A stretch of DNA of 64,000 bases from Gemmatimonadales bacterium (GTDB lineage Bacteria > Gemmatimonadota > Gemmatimonadetes > Gemmatimonadales > GWC2-71-9). Positions within the stretch are counted from its first letter, which is position 1, and every line of letters starts with the position of its first letter. The stretch covers positions 372,001 through 436,000 of the forward strand of contig JAHBVU010000001.1 in NCBI GenBank assembly GCA_019637315.1, read 5' to 3'. Under the pieces are notes generated by a model that saw only the letters and a program-made list of their open reading frames with translations, did no database searches and had not been told where the DNA came from. Made by a program: the position numbers and the translations under genes. Below, one piece after another: positions 34,897 through 43,349 of the stretch.

Positions 34897-35612
34897 CTTA
34901 TCCCCATTCGTTCTGTCAACATTTTCCACACGGGGCTATCAACGCCATAAACGCCTGTCGCACCGCTCCAACCGACCCACATCCTCTTCAACATCGATCG
35001 CGTAACCCGAAGAAATAAAGGCACTTGCGGCATTTTGTCAGGTCCGCAACCTTGCAAGTGTCTCTGGGAGAACGTCGTTTCTGACGCCGTTCAACCATGA
35101 GCGACTTTCGTCGAACGTCGAGGGAGTGCTGATCGGGTTCTGCTGAATCCGCAGTCACGATGAACTCGGGTGTCACTTCGGCGAAAGCGGTGGAGCCAGT
35201 CGCGCGCTCCACCCGCCCCGATCTGGCGCCTCGGGGTGCAGTGCGAAGGGTCGGTCCGCGACCCGATCCGACTCGCAGCGCCTGGACGAGCGAACCGGCG
35301 GAGATGGCCATCTGCGCCGGGAATCGGCCCACCGGGCCCTGGCTGCCCTACCGAAGGCGGATCAGCCTTCTGGCGGCATCTGGGAGAAGAACGGGGCGCT
35401 TGGCGCTTCGACTGGGTGGGTGCTTGTCTGACGAACGGCCGCGACAGGTCTCAAAGCCTGTGCGGCCGTTCGGCTTTTCCGGGGGCGTACAAGTTTGCTC
35501 CGGTCGGACGTCCCCTTCCCGGAGTGGGTGAAATGCCGCCCGCGGGGGTGATCACGCGGGACCGGTGTCCATCTCCGTGCAAGTATGTTCCGCTAATTGT
35601 CGAGGTGATGAC
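34897..35612. other. Long non-coding stretch with DnaA-box-like words, hairpin and direct repeat
   Basis: No convincing gene is seen here; the open frames lack start sites and family resemblance. TTATCCCCA (34898-34906) and TTTTCCACA (34922-34930) each differ by one base from the DnaA box TTATCCACA. A short A-rich patch follows at about 35010-35020. A strong hairpin is at 35432-35472. A 16-base direct repeat with four mismatches lies at 35489-35504 and 35579-35594, just upstream of the Fis-type regulator. Conserved tmRNA, RNase P and SRP RNA landmarks were looked for and not seen. Confidence 0.5.
35432..35472 (+). terminator. Hairpin terminator-like structure
   Basis: Arms 35432-35442 and 35462-35472 pair over 11 bases (CGAACGGCCGC with GCGGCCGTTCG). 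Inside, ACAGG (35444-35448) pairs with CCTGT (35457-35461) around an eight-base loop. GCTTTTCC follows at once, giving a short T-run. It would end a transcript from upstream, or act as an attenuator for the regulator. Confidence 0.6.
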
Positions 35613-36011
35613 ATGACGACCTCCGTGTTCACGACCGGCCGTACCTTGAACGTTGTAATTGCGAGTGACCGGGAAGCCTTCACTCGCGAGCTCGCGGAGT
35701 CGCTCCGAGCCCATGGCCACAACCCGATCGTCCAGGAATCTGGCGGCTCTGCGCTGGACGCTCTGAGCTCTGGCGCGGATGCGATTCTGGTTGACACCAA
35801 CCTTCCGGGTGTGGACTGGGAGCAGGTTCGGGGCGCCCTCGGGGCCGGTCGGACCAGCGTGCCGGAGCCGATCGACGCAATCGAGCGTCGCCACATCGCG
35901 GCCACCCTCCAGTTCACCGGTGGGAACCGCCGCAACGCCGCGCAGCTCCTCGGCATTGCCCGTTCGACCCTGCTTGCCAAGATCCGCAAGTACGGTCTCG
36001 ACCGCGAGTAG
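35613..36011 (+). CDS. Short receiver-like plus Fis-type HTH regulator
   Basis: 132 residues from ATG 35613, with GAGGTG at 35602-35607. Residues of about 12-75 resemble a response-regulator receiver (VVIASDREAFTRELAESLRAHGH, then ILVDTNLPG with the phospho-acceptor-like Asp). The domain is truncated: the switch Thr and the Lys strand of a full receiver are missing. The C-terminal 45 residues are a Fis-type helix-turn-helix (IERRHIAATLQFTGGNRRNAAQLLGIARSTLLAKI). It may read out a partner protein instead of a phosphorelay. The upstream direct repeats could be its own operators. Confidence 0.75.
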   Translation: MTTSVFTTGRTLNVVIASDREAFTRELAESLRAHGHNPIVQESGGSALDALSSGADAILVDTNLPGVDWEQVRGALGAGRTSVPEPIDAIERRHIAATLQFTGGNRRNAAQLLGIARSTLLAKIRKYGLDRE

Positions 36012-36024
36012 ACCTCACCAGGGA

Positions 36025-36047
36025 GCGGCCCCGGTTTCCGGGGCCGC
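36025..36047. terminator. Bidirectional hairpin between convergent genes
   Basis: A perfect 10-bp stem, GCGGCCCCGG (36025-36034) with CCGGGGCCGC (36038-36047), around a TTT loop. It lies in the 41 bases between the stop codons of the Fis-type regulator and the minus-strand pseudopilin-like gene. No T-run follows, but it is very stable. Confidence 0.65.
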
Positions 36048-36052
36048 CTGCC

Positions 36053-36469
36053 TCACTCCACTCGCAGCCGGCCGAGCCGGGACACCACCACGGTTCGCTC
36101 GGCGGTGCCGCGTCGAAGTCGATGCGTCGTGTTCGCAACGCCAACCGCCAGTCCACTTGGTGCGTAAGTCAGGGTGTGCGTGGCTGGGGTTGCCACGACG
36201 CCGACCGATCCCGGACCGGCCCTCCGGCGGATCGGGAGCCGCTCCGGATGCGCCGGATCTCTAACGACGATGGAATCCTGGCTTATCACCACCTCCACCC
36301 CGCGATTCAGGGTCTCGGCCGCCGCGCGGCCGGCCCGATAGGCGTCCAGTATTGCCGCCTGAGCCAGGGTGACCCGGGCGCGGTCTGCCTGCCGGCCTGC
36401 GCCGACGACGACCGTACCAGCCAGAATCCCCGCCATGCCGAGAACGGCGAGCGTTTCGAGCAACGTCAT
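36053..36469 (-). CDS. Pseudopilin-like protein with a degenerate or missing leader
   Basis: 138 residues from ATG 36469, where AGGAG lies about six bases upstream. The N-terminus MTLLETLAVLGMAGILAGTVV is the type IV pilin/GspH hydrophobic helix, with Glu at the +5 position. The Met would occupy the usual +1 Phe, so no cleavable prepilin leader would exist. If translation instead starts at an upstream GTG, a basic leader (VRVDRRVP) would precede it, with Pro where Gly is expected. The rest is a GspH-like beta domain (VEVVISQDSIVV). No other pilus genes are nearby. Confidence 0.65.
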   Translation of the reverse strand: MTLLETLAVLGMAGILAGTVVVGAGRQADRARVTLAQAAILDAYRAGRAAAETLNRGVEVVISQDSIVVRDPAHPERLPIRRRAGPGSVGVVATPATHTLTYAPSGLAVGVANTTHRLRRGTAERTVVVSRLGRLRVE

Positions 36470-36662
36470 GGGAACTCTCCTGTCGACCCGGACCACAAGA
36501 TGGCGCGGCGTTGCGGCTCGAGCGTACCGGATCGACCGGCGACCCGGCCATTCCAACGCAATCACCCCGAACCCTGGCGCTCGGCCCCGACCAGCCCATC
36601 TTTAGCAGACGGTCCCATCCGGGGGTCGGTCGGACACGTATAGCGAGGGGGCGCAACGGGTC

Positions 36663-37229
36663 ATGGGCTTGATAATCTTCGCGGTGGTAGTGGTCGTGAT
36701 CGTCTTCTGGGTGATCGGGGCGTACAACCAGCTCATTGCGCTCAAGAACCGGGTGCTGAACGCCTGGAAGCAGATCGACGTGCAGCTCAAGCGCCGACAT
36801 GATCTGATCCCCAACCTGGTCGAGACGGTTCGGGGCGCCATGAGCTTCGAGCGGGAAACCCTGGAAGCGGTCATTGCCGCGCGGAACAGCGCCGTGCAGG
36901 CCCACGGCGTCGGCGCCACCGCGAAGGCCGAGGGGGAGTTGACCCAGGCACTCGGTCGGCTCTTTGCGCTGAGTGAGAACTATCCTGATCTCAAAGCCAC
37001 CACCAACGTCGGGCAGTTGCAGGAAGAGCTGGCCAGTACCGAGAACAAGATCGCGTTTGCCCGTCAGCTCTACAACGACGAGGCCACGCTCTACAACACC
37101 AAGCAGGCCCAGTTCCCCACCAATCTCGTCGTCGGGCTCGCCAAAGCCTCGCCGGCCGAGCTCTGGGAAATCGAGGACGCCGCCGAACGGGCCGTGCCGA
37201 AGGTCGATCTTGGTTTCAAGAGGCCCTAA
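36663..37229 (+). CDS. lemA: LemA family protein
   Basis: 188 residues. A single N-terminal span (IIFAVVVVVIVFWVIGAYN) is followed by the hallmark LIALKNRVLNAWKQIDVQLKRRHDLIPNLVETV segment and the rest of the four-helix body (LGRLFALSENYPDLKA, QLQEELASTENKIAFARQLYND and ELWEIEDAAERA). LemA proteins are membrane-attached helical bundles often coupled to an M48 protease. The HtpX-like gene starts seven bases after its stop, so the pair is an operon. Confidence 0.93.
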   Translation: MGLIIFAVVVVVIVFWVIGAYNQLIALKNRVLNAWKQIDVQLKRRHDLIPNLVETVRGAMSFERETLEAVIAARNSAVQAHGVGATAKAEGELTQALGRLFALSENYPDLKATTNVGQLQEELASTENKIAFARQLYNDEATLYNTKQAQFPTNLVVGLAKASPAELWEIEDAAERAVPKVDLGFKRP

Positions 37230-37235
37230 GGTGGC

Positions 37236-38258
37236 GTGACCGACCGCAACCTGTTCGAGCAGCAGGAGCACAACAAACGTCGTTCGACCTGGCTCACGGC
37301 GGGGTTCGTCCTGTTCACCGCCTGGGTCGGGTTCGGCGGCGATCTCGGCTTTTATCTCCTCACCCGCGATGCGGGGCCCGGTGAGTATCGCCACGTTGTT
37401 CCGGTCATCGGCCTGATCGCGTCGCTGATCGCGGGCGGCGTGGCCCTCTTCTCCTGGAAACGTGGCGCCCAGCAGGTCCTTTCGGCGTCGAAAGCTCGCG
37501 AGGTCGTCGATCCCGCGACCCCCGAAGAGCGCCAACTGGTCAATATCGTCGAGGAAATGGCCATTGCCTCCGGCGTTCCCAAGCCTCGGATCTGGATCGT
37601 GCCGGATGACGACCCCAATGCGTTTGCGACCGGCCCCGATCCGGAGCGAGCGCATGTGGCGGTGACAGCCGGGTTACTGCGGATGCTGAACCGCGATGAG
37701 CTGCAGGGGGTCGTGGCGCACGAGATGGCTCACGTGCGCAACTACGATATCCGGCTGATGACGCTCCTGGCCGGGATGATCGGCGCCATCGTGCTGTTGT
37801 CGGACATGATGCGGAACTTTCTGCGGTTCGGCGGCGGACGTCGGAGCAACTCGCGTGGCGGGAAGAAGGACGCCAATCCGCTCGCGCTGCTGGTGTTGGG
37901 GCTCTGGCTCATCAGCCTGATTCTCGCCCCGATCGTGACGCGCCTGCTGGCGATGTCGATCAGCCGCAAGCGCGAGTTCTTGGCCGATGCCACGGGGGCC
38001 CAGTTTACCCGCAACCCTGCAGCCCTCGCCAGTGCGCTGGCCAAGCTCGATGGCTCAGGTGCGCCGACTCGCTTCATTGCCCGCGGTGCCGCACACATGT
38101 GCATCGTCGATCCCGCCGAGCGGCGCTTCGCTGGTAAGAGCGGGTTTCTGGGCATGATGGCCTCGCACCCGCCGATCGAAGAGCGAGTCGCACGCTTGCG
38201 GGCGATGTCGTTCCTGGGACCCGACGGGTCGCGGGCAGTGGAGTCGCTGCCCGGCTGA
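37236..38258 (+). CDS. htpX: HtpX-like M48 metalloprotease
   Basis: 340 residues from GTG 37236. Two N-terminal spans and two central ones frame the zinc site HEMAH in LQGVVAHEMAHVRNYDIRLM. The third ligand Glu lies in SRKREFLADATGAQFT. In the family this membrane protease degrades misfolded membrane proteins with its active site in the cytoplasm. It is paired with LemA, as in many genomes. No unusual replacement is seen. Confidence 0.93.
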   Translation: MTDRNLFEQQEHNKRRSTWLTAGFVLFTAWVGFGGDLGFYLLTRDAGPGEYRHVVPVIGLIASLIAGGVALFSWKRGAQQVLSASKAREVVDPATPEERQLVNIVEEMAIASGVPKPRIWIVPDDDPNAFATGPDPERAHVAVTAGLLRMLNRDELQGVVAHEMAHVRNYDIRLMTLLAGMIGAIVLLSDMMRNFLRFGGGRRSNSRGGKKDANPLALLVLGLWLISLILAPIVTRLLAMSISRKREFLADATGAQFTRNPAALASALAKLDGSGAPTRFIARGAAHMCIVDPAERRFAGKSGFLGMMASHPPIEERVARLRAMSFLGPDGSRAVESLPG

Positions 38259-38270
38259 CGGGGCGTTGGT

Positions 38271-39071
38271 TCAGGCGCGGGGCGAGAGCTTGTATTCGGT
38301 GTAGCTGCCGAACGATCGAAATCCGAGGCGCTGGTAGAGCGATTGCGCACCTGACGCTGCCTGCAGTATTCCCGTATCGATTCCGTCCATCCTTGCCTCC
38401 ATGAGCGGCCTCGTCACGAGGAGTGATCCGATACCCCGGCCGCGGTGCGCGGTCGCCGTTGCCAGATTGTAGAGGCCAGCGACCCCGCCTCCGACAGTGA
38501 CCTCCGCGGTCCCGACCGCCTGTTCGCGAGACCAAGCCAAATAGAGCCGAATCGGGCAATCGGGCGTCAGCAGCAGGTCGGCTGCGGCGCGATAGAAGAC
38601 GAGGACGGATTGGTCTGGCGGGTCCCAGTTCGCGGCCAGCAAGCCGGCGAATCGCTCGAGATCATCCGCTGTACGGACCCGAGCAATCCGAATCGTCGGG
38701 TCCGGTGACGCTGCCTCCGCACTAAGGAAGTCCAGATTGGCGGCCATGGCGACCTCGGATTCGTCAGCCGCAAGCCCTGCATCGGTCAGGAAGCGGTCGA
38801 GGTCCCTGGGCTGATCGCCCGGACCGCACCACCAGGAAAACGGGCGACCGGCGGCGCCGAAATGCTCGAGGATGGAGACGATACCACCAGGGACCAGGTC
38901 CTGGGTGAGCCGAGTGTGACAGACGATGTTGAACGTGTCACAGGGGAGCCCTGAGTCAGCGAGTTGCAGGCCCAGGTCGTCGCGACAGGTCATGCCGGGG
39001 AGCTGCCGCTGGATCCAGCCGCTGTGGAGAGCCAGGTTCCGGTCGGCGCGGTCGATCAGACTGACCGTCAC
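38271..39071 (-). CDS. GNAT family N-acetyltransferase
   Basis: 266 residues from GTG 39071, five bases after the stop of the two-component gene. The C-terminal half has the acetyl-CoA-binding motif ATATAHRGRGIGSLLVTRPLMEA and the closing YQRLGFRSFGSYTEYKL strand. The N-terminal half (about 1-110) is a divergent second GNAT-like lobe (PFSWWCGPGDQPRDLDRFLTDAGL). Substrate unknown. It is the last gene of a minus-strand run of signalling genes. Confidence 0.88.
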   Translation of the reverse strand: MTVSLIDRADRNLALHSGWIQRQLPGMTCRDDLGLQLADSGLPCDTFNIVCHTRLTQDLVPGGIVSILEHFGAAGRPFSWWCGPGDQPRDLDRFLTDAGLAADESEVAMAANLDFLSAEAASPDPTIRIARVRTADDLERFAGLLAANWDPPDQSVLVFYRAAADLLLTPDCPIRLYLAWSREQAVGTAEVTVGGGVAGLYNLATATAHRGRGIGSLLVTRPLMEARMDGIDTGILQAASGAQSLYQRLGFRSFGSYTEYKLSPRA

Positions 39072-39076
39072 GGGGC

Positions 39077-40129
39077 CTAGAGCCGTTCGCCGACCGCAGC
39101 GAGAAGTTCGTCGGCCAGGGTGGCCGGGTCGAACGGCATCGACACGACCCGGTCGGCGCCTGCGGCGCGTGCCCCGGTCATGATTCCGTCGACCAGAGCC
39201 ACCAGAGCATAGATCCGGTTGCGGTCGGGCACGAAGCCGCCGAGCGCGGCCTTCGGGTCGGAGGTGCCGGGTGCAGACAGCACCACGAGCGAGACGTCGA
39301 TCCGGTTGGCATTCGAGGCCAGCTCGCTCGCCGAGCCGACCCGTTCGGCTGTGAAGCCGGTGTGACGAAGGATCAGGGCGGCCAGTCGCGCGGTGTCTTC
39401 GTGAGGAATCCAGACCAGCGCTCGACCGCGATGCTGCACGACGGGCTGGTTGCCCGCCGCCAGGTTGATCATCCGGAGGCCGACCTGATAGTCCGCGCTG
39501 GCCGCTTGGCGAAGGTCGCCGGCTTGCTTGATGATATTGCGGATGCGCAGCAGGCTTTCGCGGACCGAGTCGAGGGCGCTCCGATGGTCCGCATCGAGGT
39601 TGCGGTCCGCCAGCAGCAACTCGACCTCGGCCGAGGCGCTCATCAGCGGATTGTTGATTTCGTGATGCAGAGTCACCGTCATTTCGCCGATGGCGGCCAG
39701 GCGCTCGGCGCGGACCAGTTCCTGCTCGACGGCCGTCTGGGCGGCAGTCAGGGCACGCCGCCGCCGGACCCGTTCGACGATCTGCGGCAACAGCTCGCGC
39801 AGGTTGCCGTCTTTGACCAGGTAGTCCTCCGCGCCTGCACGCAAGGCGGCCGCAGCGAGGGTCTCACTGCCCTCGCCTGTTACCATCACGACGGAGGGCG
39901 GGTTCGGCCGGGCCACGAGTCGGGGCAGCAGGTCGATGCCGGTGCCGTCGGGCAGCTGGTAGTCGAGCAGGATAATATCGGCATTACTGGAGGCCCTGAG
40001 GGCCTCGGCTGCCGAGCTGACGACGGAGATGTGCTCGTAGCCTGCTGCGCTGAGCAGTCGGCGCATGAGGTGCACCATGCTCGCGTCATCATCGACGACA
40101 AGCATTTGAACTGTGGCAGGATCAGGCAC
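39077..40129 (-). CDS. Receiver plus HisKA-type dimerisation protein without ATPase domain
   Basis: 350 residues from GTG 40129, which overlaps the HD-GYP gene by a few bases; ATG 40105 is a possible start but lacks a ribosome site. A full receiver (MLVVDDDASMVHLMRRLLSAAGY, then IILLDYQLPDGTGIDLL and EDYLVKDGN) leads to a HisKA-like helix pair with the phospho-acceptor pattern GEMTVTLHHEINNPLM. The ATP-binding domain that normally follows is replaced by a degenerate receiver-like segment of about 100 residues. It may be a phosphotransfer or adaptor protein for the neighbouring HD-GYP regulator. Confidence 0.82.
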   Translation of the reverse strand: MPDPATVQMLVVDDDASMVHLMRRLLSAAGYEHISVVSSAAEALRASSNADIILLDYQLPDGTGIDLLPRLVARPNPPSVVMVTGEGSETLAAAALRAGAEDYLVKDGNLRELLPQIVERVRRRRALTAAQTAVEQELVRAERLAAIGEMTVTLHHEINNPLMSASAEVELLLADRNLDADHRSALDSVRESLLRIRNIIKQAGDLRQAASADYQVGLRMINLAAGNQPVVQHRGRALVWIPHEDTARLAALILRHTGFTAERVGSASELASNANRIDVSLVVLSAPGTSDPKAALGGFVPDRNRIYALVALVDGIMTGARAAGADRVVSMPFDPATLADELLAAVGERL

Positions 40130-41288
40130 GCGCGTCGTCGAGGAAGATGAGGGCCTCGCGGCGGGCGACGACCGATTGGAGTGCCCGGTGGACACGCGGA
40201 TCGATGACGGTCCCGACCAGGTCGCGCAGGCGTTCGATAGCCAGCTCCGGCACCATCTTTTCCTGATAGGGGCGTGAGGTAGTCAGCGCGTCATAGATCT
40301 CGACGGCGCCGATGATCCGCGCACCGGCGGGGATTTCGTCGCCGCTCAGGCCGTCGGGGTAACCTTTGCCGTCCCATCGTTCGTGATGGCTGCGCACGAC
40401 ATCGATGATCTGCTTCAAGTGGGCGAGTGGCGCCAGGATCTGTGAGCCTGTAACCGTGTGATTCTTGACGTGCTCGAACTCTTCGTCCGTCAGGGGACCC
40501 TGCTTGTTGAGGATCTCTTCGCGGATACCGATCTTGCCGATGTCATGGAGCCGCCCTGCGGTTCGAACCAGCTCGACGCCCTCTTCGTCCATCCCCATTT
40601 CGGCGGCCACCGTGGCCGCCATGTCGGCGACACGGGCCGAGTGGCCGCGGAGATAGGGGTCCTTGGCTTCGAGCGCGTTGACGAGCGCTTCGAGCGTGGC
40701 AACCGAGATTCGCTCCAGGTTGGCCCGCTCCATCCGCAACTCCGCCGTCCGGATCGCCACCTCTTCCTTGAGCCAATGATTGATCTGCTGACTCTCGATC
40801 ATGGTATCCCGACGGCGCAGCGCGCGGTGAATTGCGCGGAGCAGGTCGGTCAGATCGACGGGCTTGGTGAGGTAATCCATGGCGCCGCGCTGCATACAGA
40901 GCGCAGCGCTGGCGGCGTCGTTGACCGCAGTGAGCATCAGAATGGCGGCGTTGGGCTCGATCTCGAGCACCTTGGGGACCAGGTCGATCCCGTTGGCGTC
41001 CGGCATGCGGACGTCGAGGAGCACGCAGGCAATCTTCTGGCGGTGGAGTGCATCGGTGGCTTCGCCGCCGCTTGCCGCGGTGGTGACTTCGTACCCCTGG
41101 TGTGTCAGGAAGCGTTTGAGGGCGTTGCGGATCGGTTCCTCGTCGTCGACAACGAGGATCGTGACCGGGCCCTTCGGTGCGCTGGCAAACTGGTACGGTG
41201 CGGCGGCTTGTTCCACGAGACGATCGTCTCCCGAGTGTGCCCGTCGTGGATGAATCTGTGACAGTGGCCACTTGCGGGCAAGGTCCAC
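40122..41288 (-). CDS. Response regulator with HD-GYP cyclic-di-GMP phosphodiesterase domain
   Basis: 388 residues from GTG 41288. Receiver at about 42-160 (ILVVDDEEPIRNAL, then CVLLDVRMPDANGIDL and AMDYLTKPVDL), coiled linker, and HD-GYP domain at about 190-380. The metal site AGRLHDIGKIGI and the signature HHERWDGKGYPDGLSGDEIP are intact. Reaction: hydrolysis of c-di-GMP. It overlaps the receiver/HisKA gene, so both belong to one phosphosignalling unit. Confidence 0.94.
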   Translation of the reverse strand: MDLARKWPLSQIHPRRAHSGDDRLVEQAAAPYQFASAPKGPVTILVVDDEEPIRNALKRFLTHQGYEVTTAASGGEATDALHRQKIACVLLDVRMPDANGIDLVPKVLEIEPNAAILMLTAVNDAASAALCMQRGAMDYLTKPVDLTDLLRAIHRALRRRDTMIESQQINHWLKEEVAIRTAELRMERANLERISVATLEALVNALEAKDPYLRGHSARVADMAATVAAEMGMDEEGVELVRTAGRLHDIGKIGIREEILNKQGPLTDEEFEHVKNHTVTGSQILAPLAHLKQIIDVVRSHHERWDGKGYPDGLSGDEIPAGARIIGAVEIYDALTTSRPYQEKMVPELAIERLRDLVGTVIDPRVHRALQSVVARREALIFLDDARA

Positions 41289-41297
41289 GCCAGCAAG

Positions 41298-42134
41298 CTA
41301 CCCGATAAACTCGACCGCGATTCGGTGCGGAATCAGGCCCGCGGCATGGCCGCGGTCGAGCAGCAGCTGGACTGCTTTCCGGCCGCGCTCGCCGTAGTCC
41401 ACGGTCCACTGATTGACGTACATCCCGACAAAGGTATCAGTCCGCTCGTCGGAGATGCCCCGATTGTACTGTTTGGCGTGGGCCAGGGCGGCGCCGCGGT
41501 GTGCCAAGGAGTACTCGATCGAGGCCTTCAGGTCCCGGGCAACCTGGTTCATGACGTCCGGGCCCAGGTCGCGACGGACCACGTTACCACCCAGGGGCAG
41601 CGGCAAGCCGGTGTCGGCGAGCCACCAGGCGCCAAGGTCCTCCCAGAGGTGGAGCCCGAGGTCGGTATAGGTCAGCTGACCCTCGTGAATCAGCAGTCCG
41701 ACCGGGACGTCGCCGCGGAGCACGGCATCCTCGATGGCGTCGAAGGGCATCACGACCGGCTCGAAATCAGGCTGATACAGCTTGAGGGCCAGAAAGGCGG
41801 TGGTCAGCGTTCCCGGGACCGCGACCCGTTTGCCGGCAATCGCCTGGCGCGGGTCGGCCGGCTTGGGCTCGGTCGACACCAGGCGGGGTCCGTAGCCATC
41901 ACCCATGGATGAGCCGCTGGACAGCAGCGCATACTTGTCAGCCAGGTAGGCATAGGCGTGGATCGAGACGGCTGTGACCTCGAGTTCTCCGTGGAGGGCT
42001 CGGCGATTCAGTGTCTCGATGTCCTGCAACTCGTGCGTGTAGCTGAGGTTGCCCGTGTCGATCCCGCCAGACGAGAGGCCGTAGAACATGAAAGCGTCGT
42101 CGGAATCGGGGGAATGAGCAACACGAATCAGCAT
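41298..42134 (-). CDS. mqnD: 1,4-dihydroxy-6-naphthoate synthase
   Basis: 278 residues from ATG 42134, chosen because the N-terminus MLIRVAHSPDSDDAFMFYGL matches MqnD/MqnA family members; the frame upstream is open but is a shadow of the zinc-ribbon gene. The fold is of periplasmic-binding type (VTAVSIHAYAYL, KRVAVPGTLTTAFLALKL, GLLIHEGQLTYTDLGLHL, and ...GWWLADTGLPLPLGGN-like segment). Pathway: cyclic dehypoxanthinylfutalosine to 1,4-dihydroxy-6-naphthoate in the futalosine route to menaquinone. No other mqn gene is in the window. Confidence 0.9.
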   Translation of the reverse strand: MLIRVAHSPDSDDAFMFYGLSSGGIDTGNLSYTHELQDIETLNRRALHGELEVTAVSIHAYAYLADKYALLSSGSSMGDGYGPRLVSTEPKPADPRQAIAGKRVAVPGTLTTAFLALKLYQPDFEPVVMPFDAIEDAVLRGDVPVGLLIHEGQLTYTDLGLHLWEDLGAWWLADTGLPLPLGGNVVRRDLGPDVMNQVARDLKASIEYSLAHRGAALAHAKQYNRGISDERTDTFVGMYVNQWTVDYGERGRKAVQLLLDRGHAAGLIPHRIAVEFIG

Positions 42135-42169
42135 GACAAGACTCTTCGAATTAGGGTGCCAAGCCGCCG

Positions 42170-42952
42170 TCAGCGGCGGTTGGCCTGGGCCCGGTTGCGG
42201 AAATCGGTGATGACGGCCTGGTGATCGAGGTACTCGACCCGGTTGGCTGCCATCTCGGCGTCGTAGGCGCGCAGGAAATCGGCGTAGCTGGCGGTGAGAG
42301 CCGCCGAGTCGTTCTCGTACTCGGCCACTTCGCCGCGGATCAGGTAGCCGAACAGATGGTTGGGCTGCGCGGCAAGGATCGAGTCGGCTTTGGCTTTGGC
42401 GCGGGCAAATTCGCCGACCACGGTGTGGATCATGGCGGCGTGATAGCGGGCGTCGGCGTCGACGTCGTTTGCTGCCAGCAGGCCGTAGGCATCGAGTGCC
42501 ATCGGGGCAAACATCATGACGGTATCGGCCGAGCGGGCCTCTGCGGCACGCATGACGCGCTCGAACAGGCGGTCGAAGCGCTGTCGCGGCGTCATGTTGC
42601 TGATATCCGGCGCACGGCCCGCCGGGGCAGCGGTACCGCCGCTCGATCCGGCGTTGGCCATGGCGGGCGTTGGTGGGGTCGGAGCGTTGCCTCGACCAAC
42701 GCTGTAAGCCACTGCGGCAACGGACAGCAGTGCGATGAGTCCCGCCACGATCCAGGCGAATCGCTCTTTGCGGGCCCCTACACCTCGGCCCGATTCTGAC
42801 CCGCATCGGTGACAGAAGCGGGCGCCGGGTGTCAGGTCGCTGCCGCACCCTTCACAGCGACGCTGTCCGGCCCGGGCGCCGCACTGACTGCAGAACTGGC
42901 CGGTGAAAGTCGTGCCGCAGCTGGCGCAGGTCGTTGGTGACGAGTTGGTCAT
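42170..42952 (-). CDS. Double zinc-ribbon membrane protein with helical C-terminus
   Basis: 260 residues from ATG 42952. Two zinc ribbons at the N-terminus (CASCGTTFTGQFCSQCG and CEGCGSDLTPGARFCHRCG) are followed by a basic linker, one membrane span (FAWIVAGLIALLSVAAVAYSV) and a TPR-like helical region (DVDADARYHAAMIHTVVGEFARAKAKADSILAA). Function unknown. It is the first gene of the run leading to mqnD and the signalling genes. Confidence 0.85.
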   Translation of the reverse strand: MTNSSPTTCASCGTTFTGQFCSQCGARAGQRRCEGCGSDLTPGARFCHRCGSESGRGVGARKERFAWIVAGLIALLSVAAVAYSVGRGNAPTPPTPAMANAGSSGGTAAPAGRAPDISNMTPRQRFDRLFERVMRAAEARSADTVMMFAPMALDAYGLLAANDVDADARYHAAMIHTVVGEFARAKAKADSILAAQPNHLFGYLIRGEVAEYENDSAALTASYADFLRAYDAEMAANRVEYLDHQAVITDFRNRAQANRR

Positions 42953-43056
42953 AGCGCGAGAAAAGTAAGCGGTTTGGGCCGCCACGGTGAGGGGTGGGTC
43001 TGGTGCTGGAACGAACCTTCCGCTACCATCCTATCTTAGGCGAACTGTAAGGACTT

Positions 43057-43323
43057 ATGACACAGCCTACGGCAGCCGAGATTCCCAATGTGTCTGGTGC
43101 CCATCACCTGGGCGACCTCGGGCGCGGCGGCGTTACGTGGAAGGTGTATCTCGAAACGAACACGAGCTCGGTCCCTGTCAGGGCCCGGGTGCATTTCGTT
43201 TCCGACACGGCGCAGCGGTCGACCGGGTGGATCTTCATCGAACGGACGGAACAGGATCTGCTTCAGCGGTTTCATGAGTTCAGTGCGCTCGAGCTTTGGA
43301 GGGTGCTCGAAAGTCTCGCCTGA
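43057..43323 (+). CDS. Small hypothetical protein
   Basis: 88 residues from ATG 43057, with AAGGAC before it and a TATCTT -10-like word at 43032-43037. The protein is a compact beta-rich domain (VTWKVYLETNTSSVPVRARVHFVS, then TGWIFIERTEQDLLQRFHEF) with no signal or span. I do not recognise it. The barrel gene follows 26 bases later and may be cotranscribed. Confidence 0.65.
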   Translation: MTQPTAAEIPNVSGAHHLGDLGRGGVTWKVYLETNTSSVPVRARVHFVSDTAQRSTGWIFIERTEQDLLQRFHEFSALELWRVLESLA

Positions 43324-43349
43324 GCCGCGTCGAGCCCCCGCTGTCCCTC

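Noticed and set aside
34898-34930. Chromosomal origin of replication
   Set aside because: Only two imperfect DnaA boxes and no dnaA, dnaN or gidA neighbours; kept only as a low-confidence observation.
35300-35400. A stretch slightly resembling the core of a cobalamin riboswitch (GGGAATC, GGCTGCCC)
   Set aside because: The B12 box and the correct order of conserved elements are missing, and the downstream gene has no cobalamin link.
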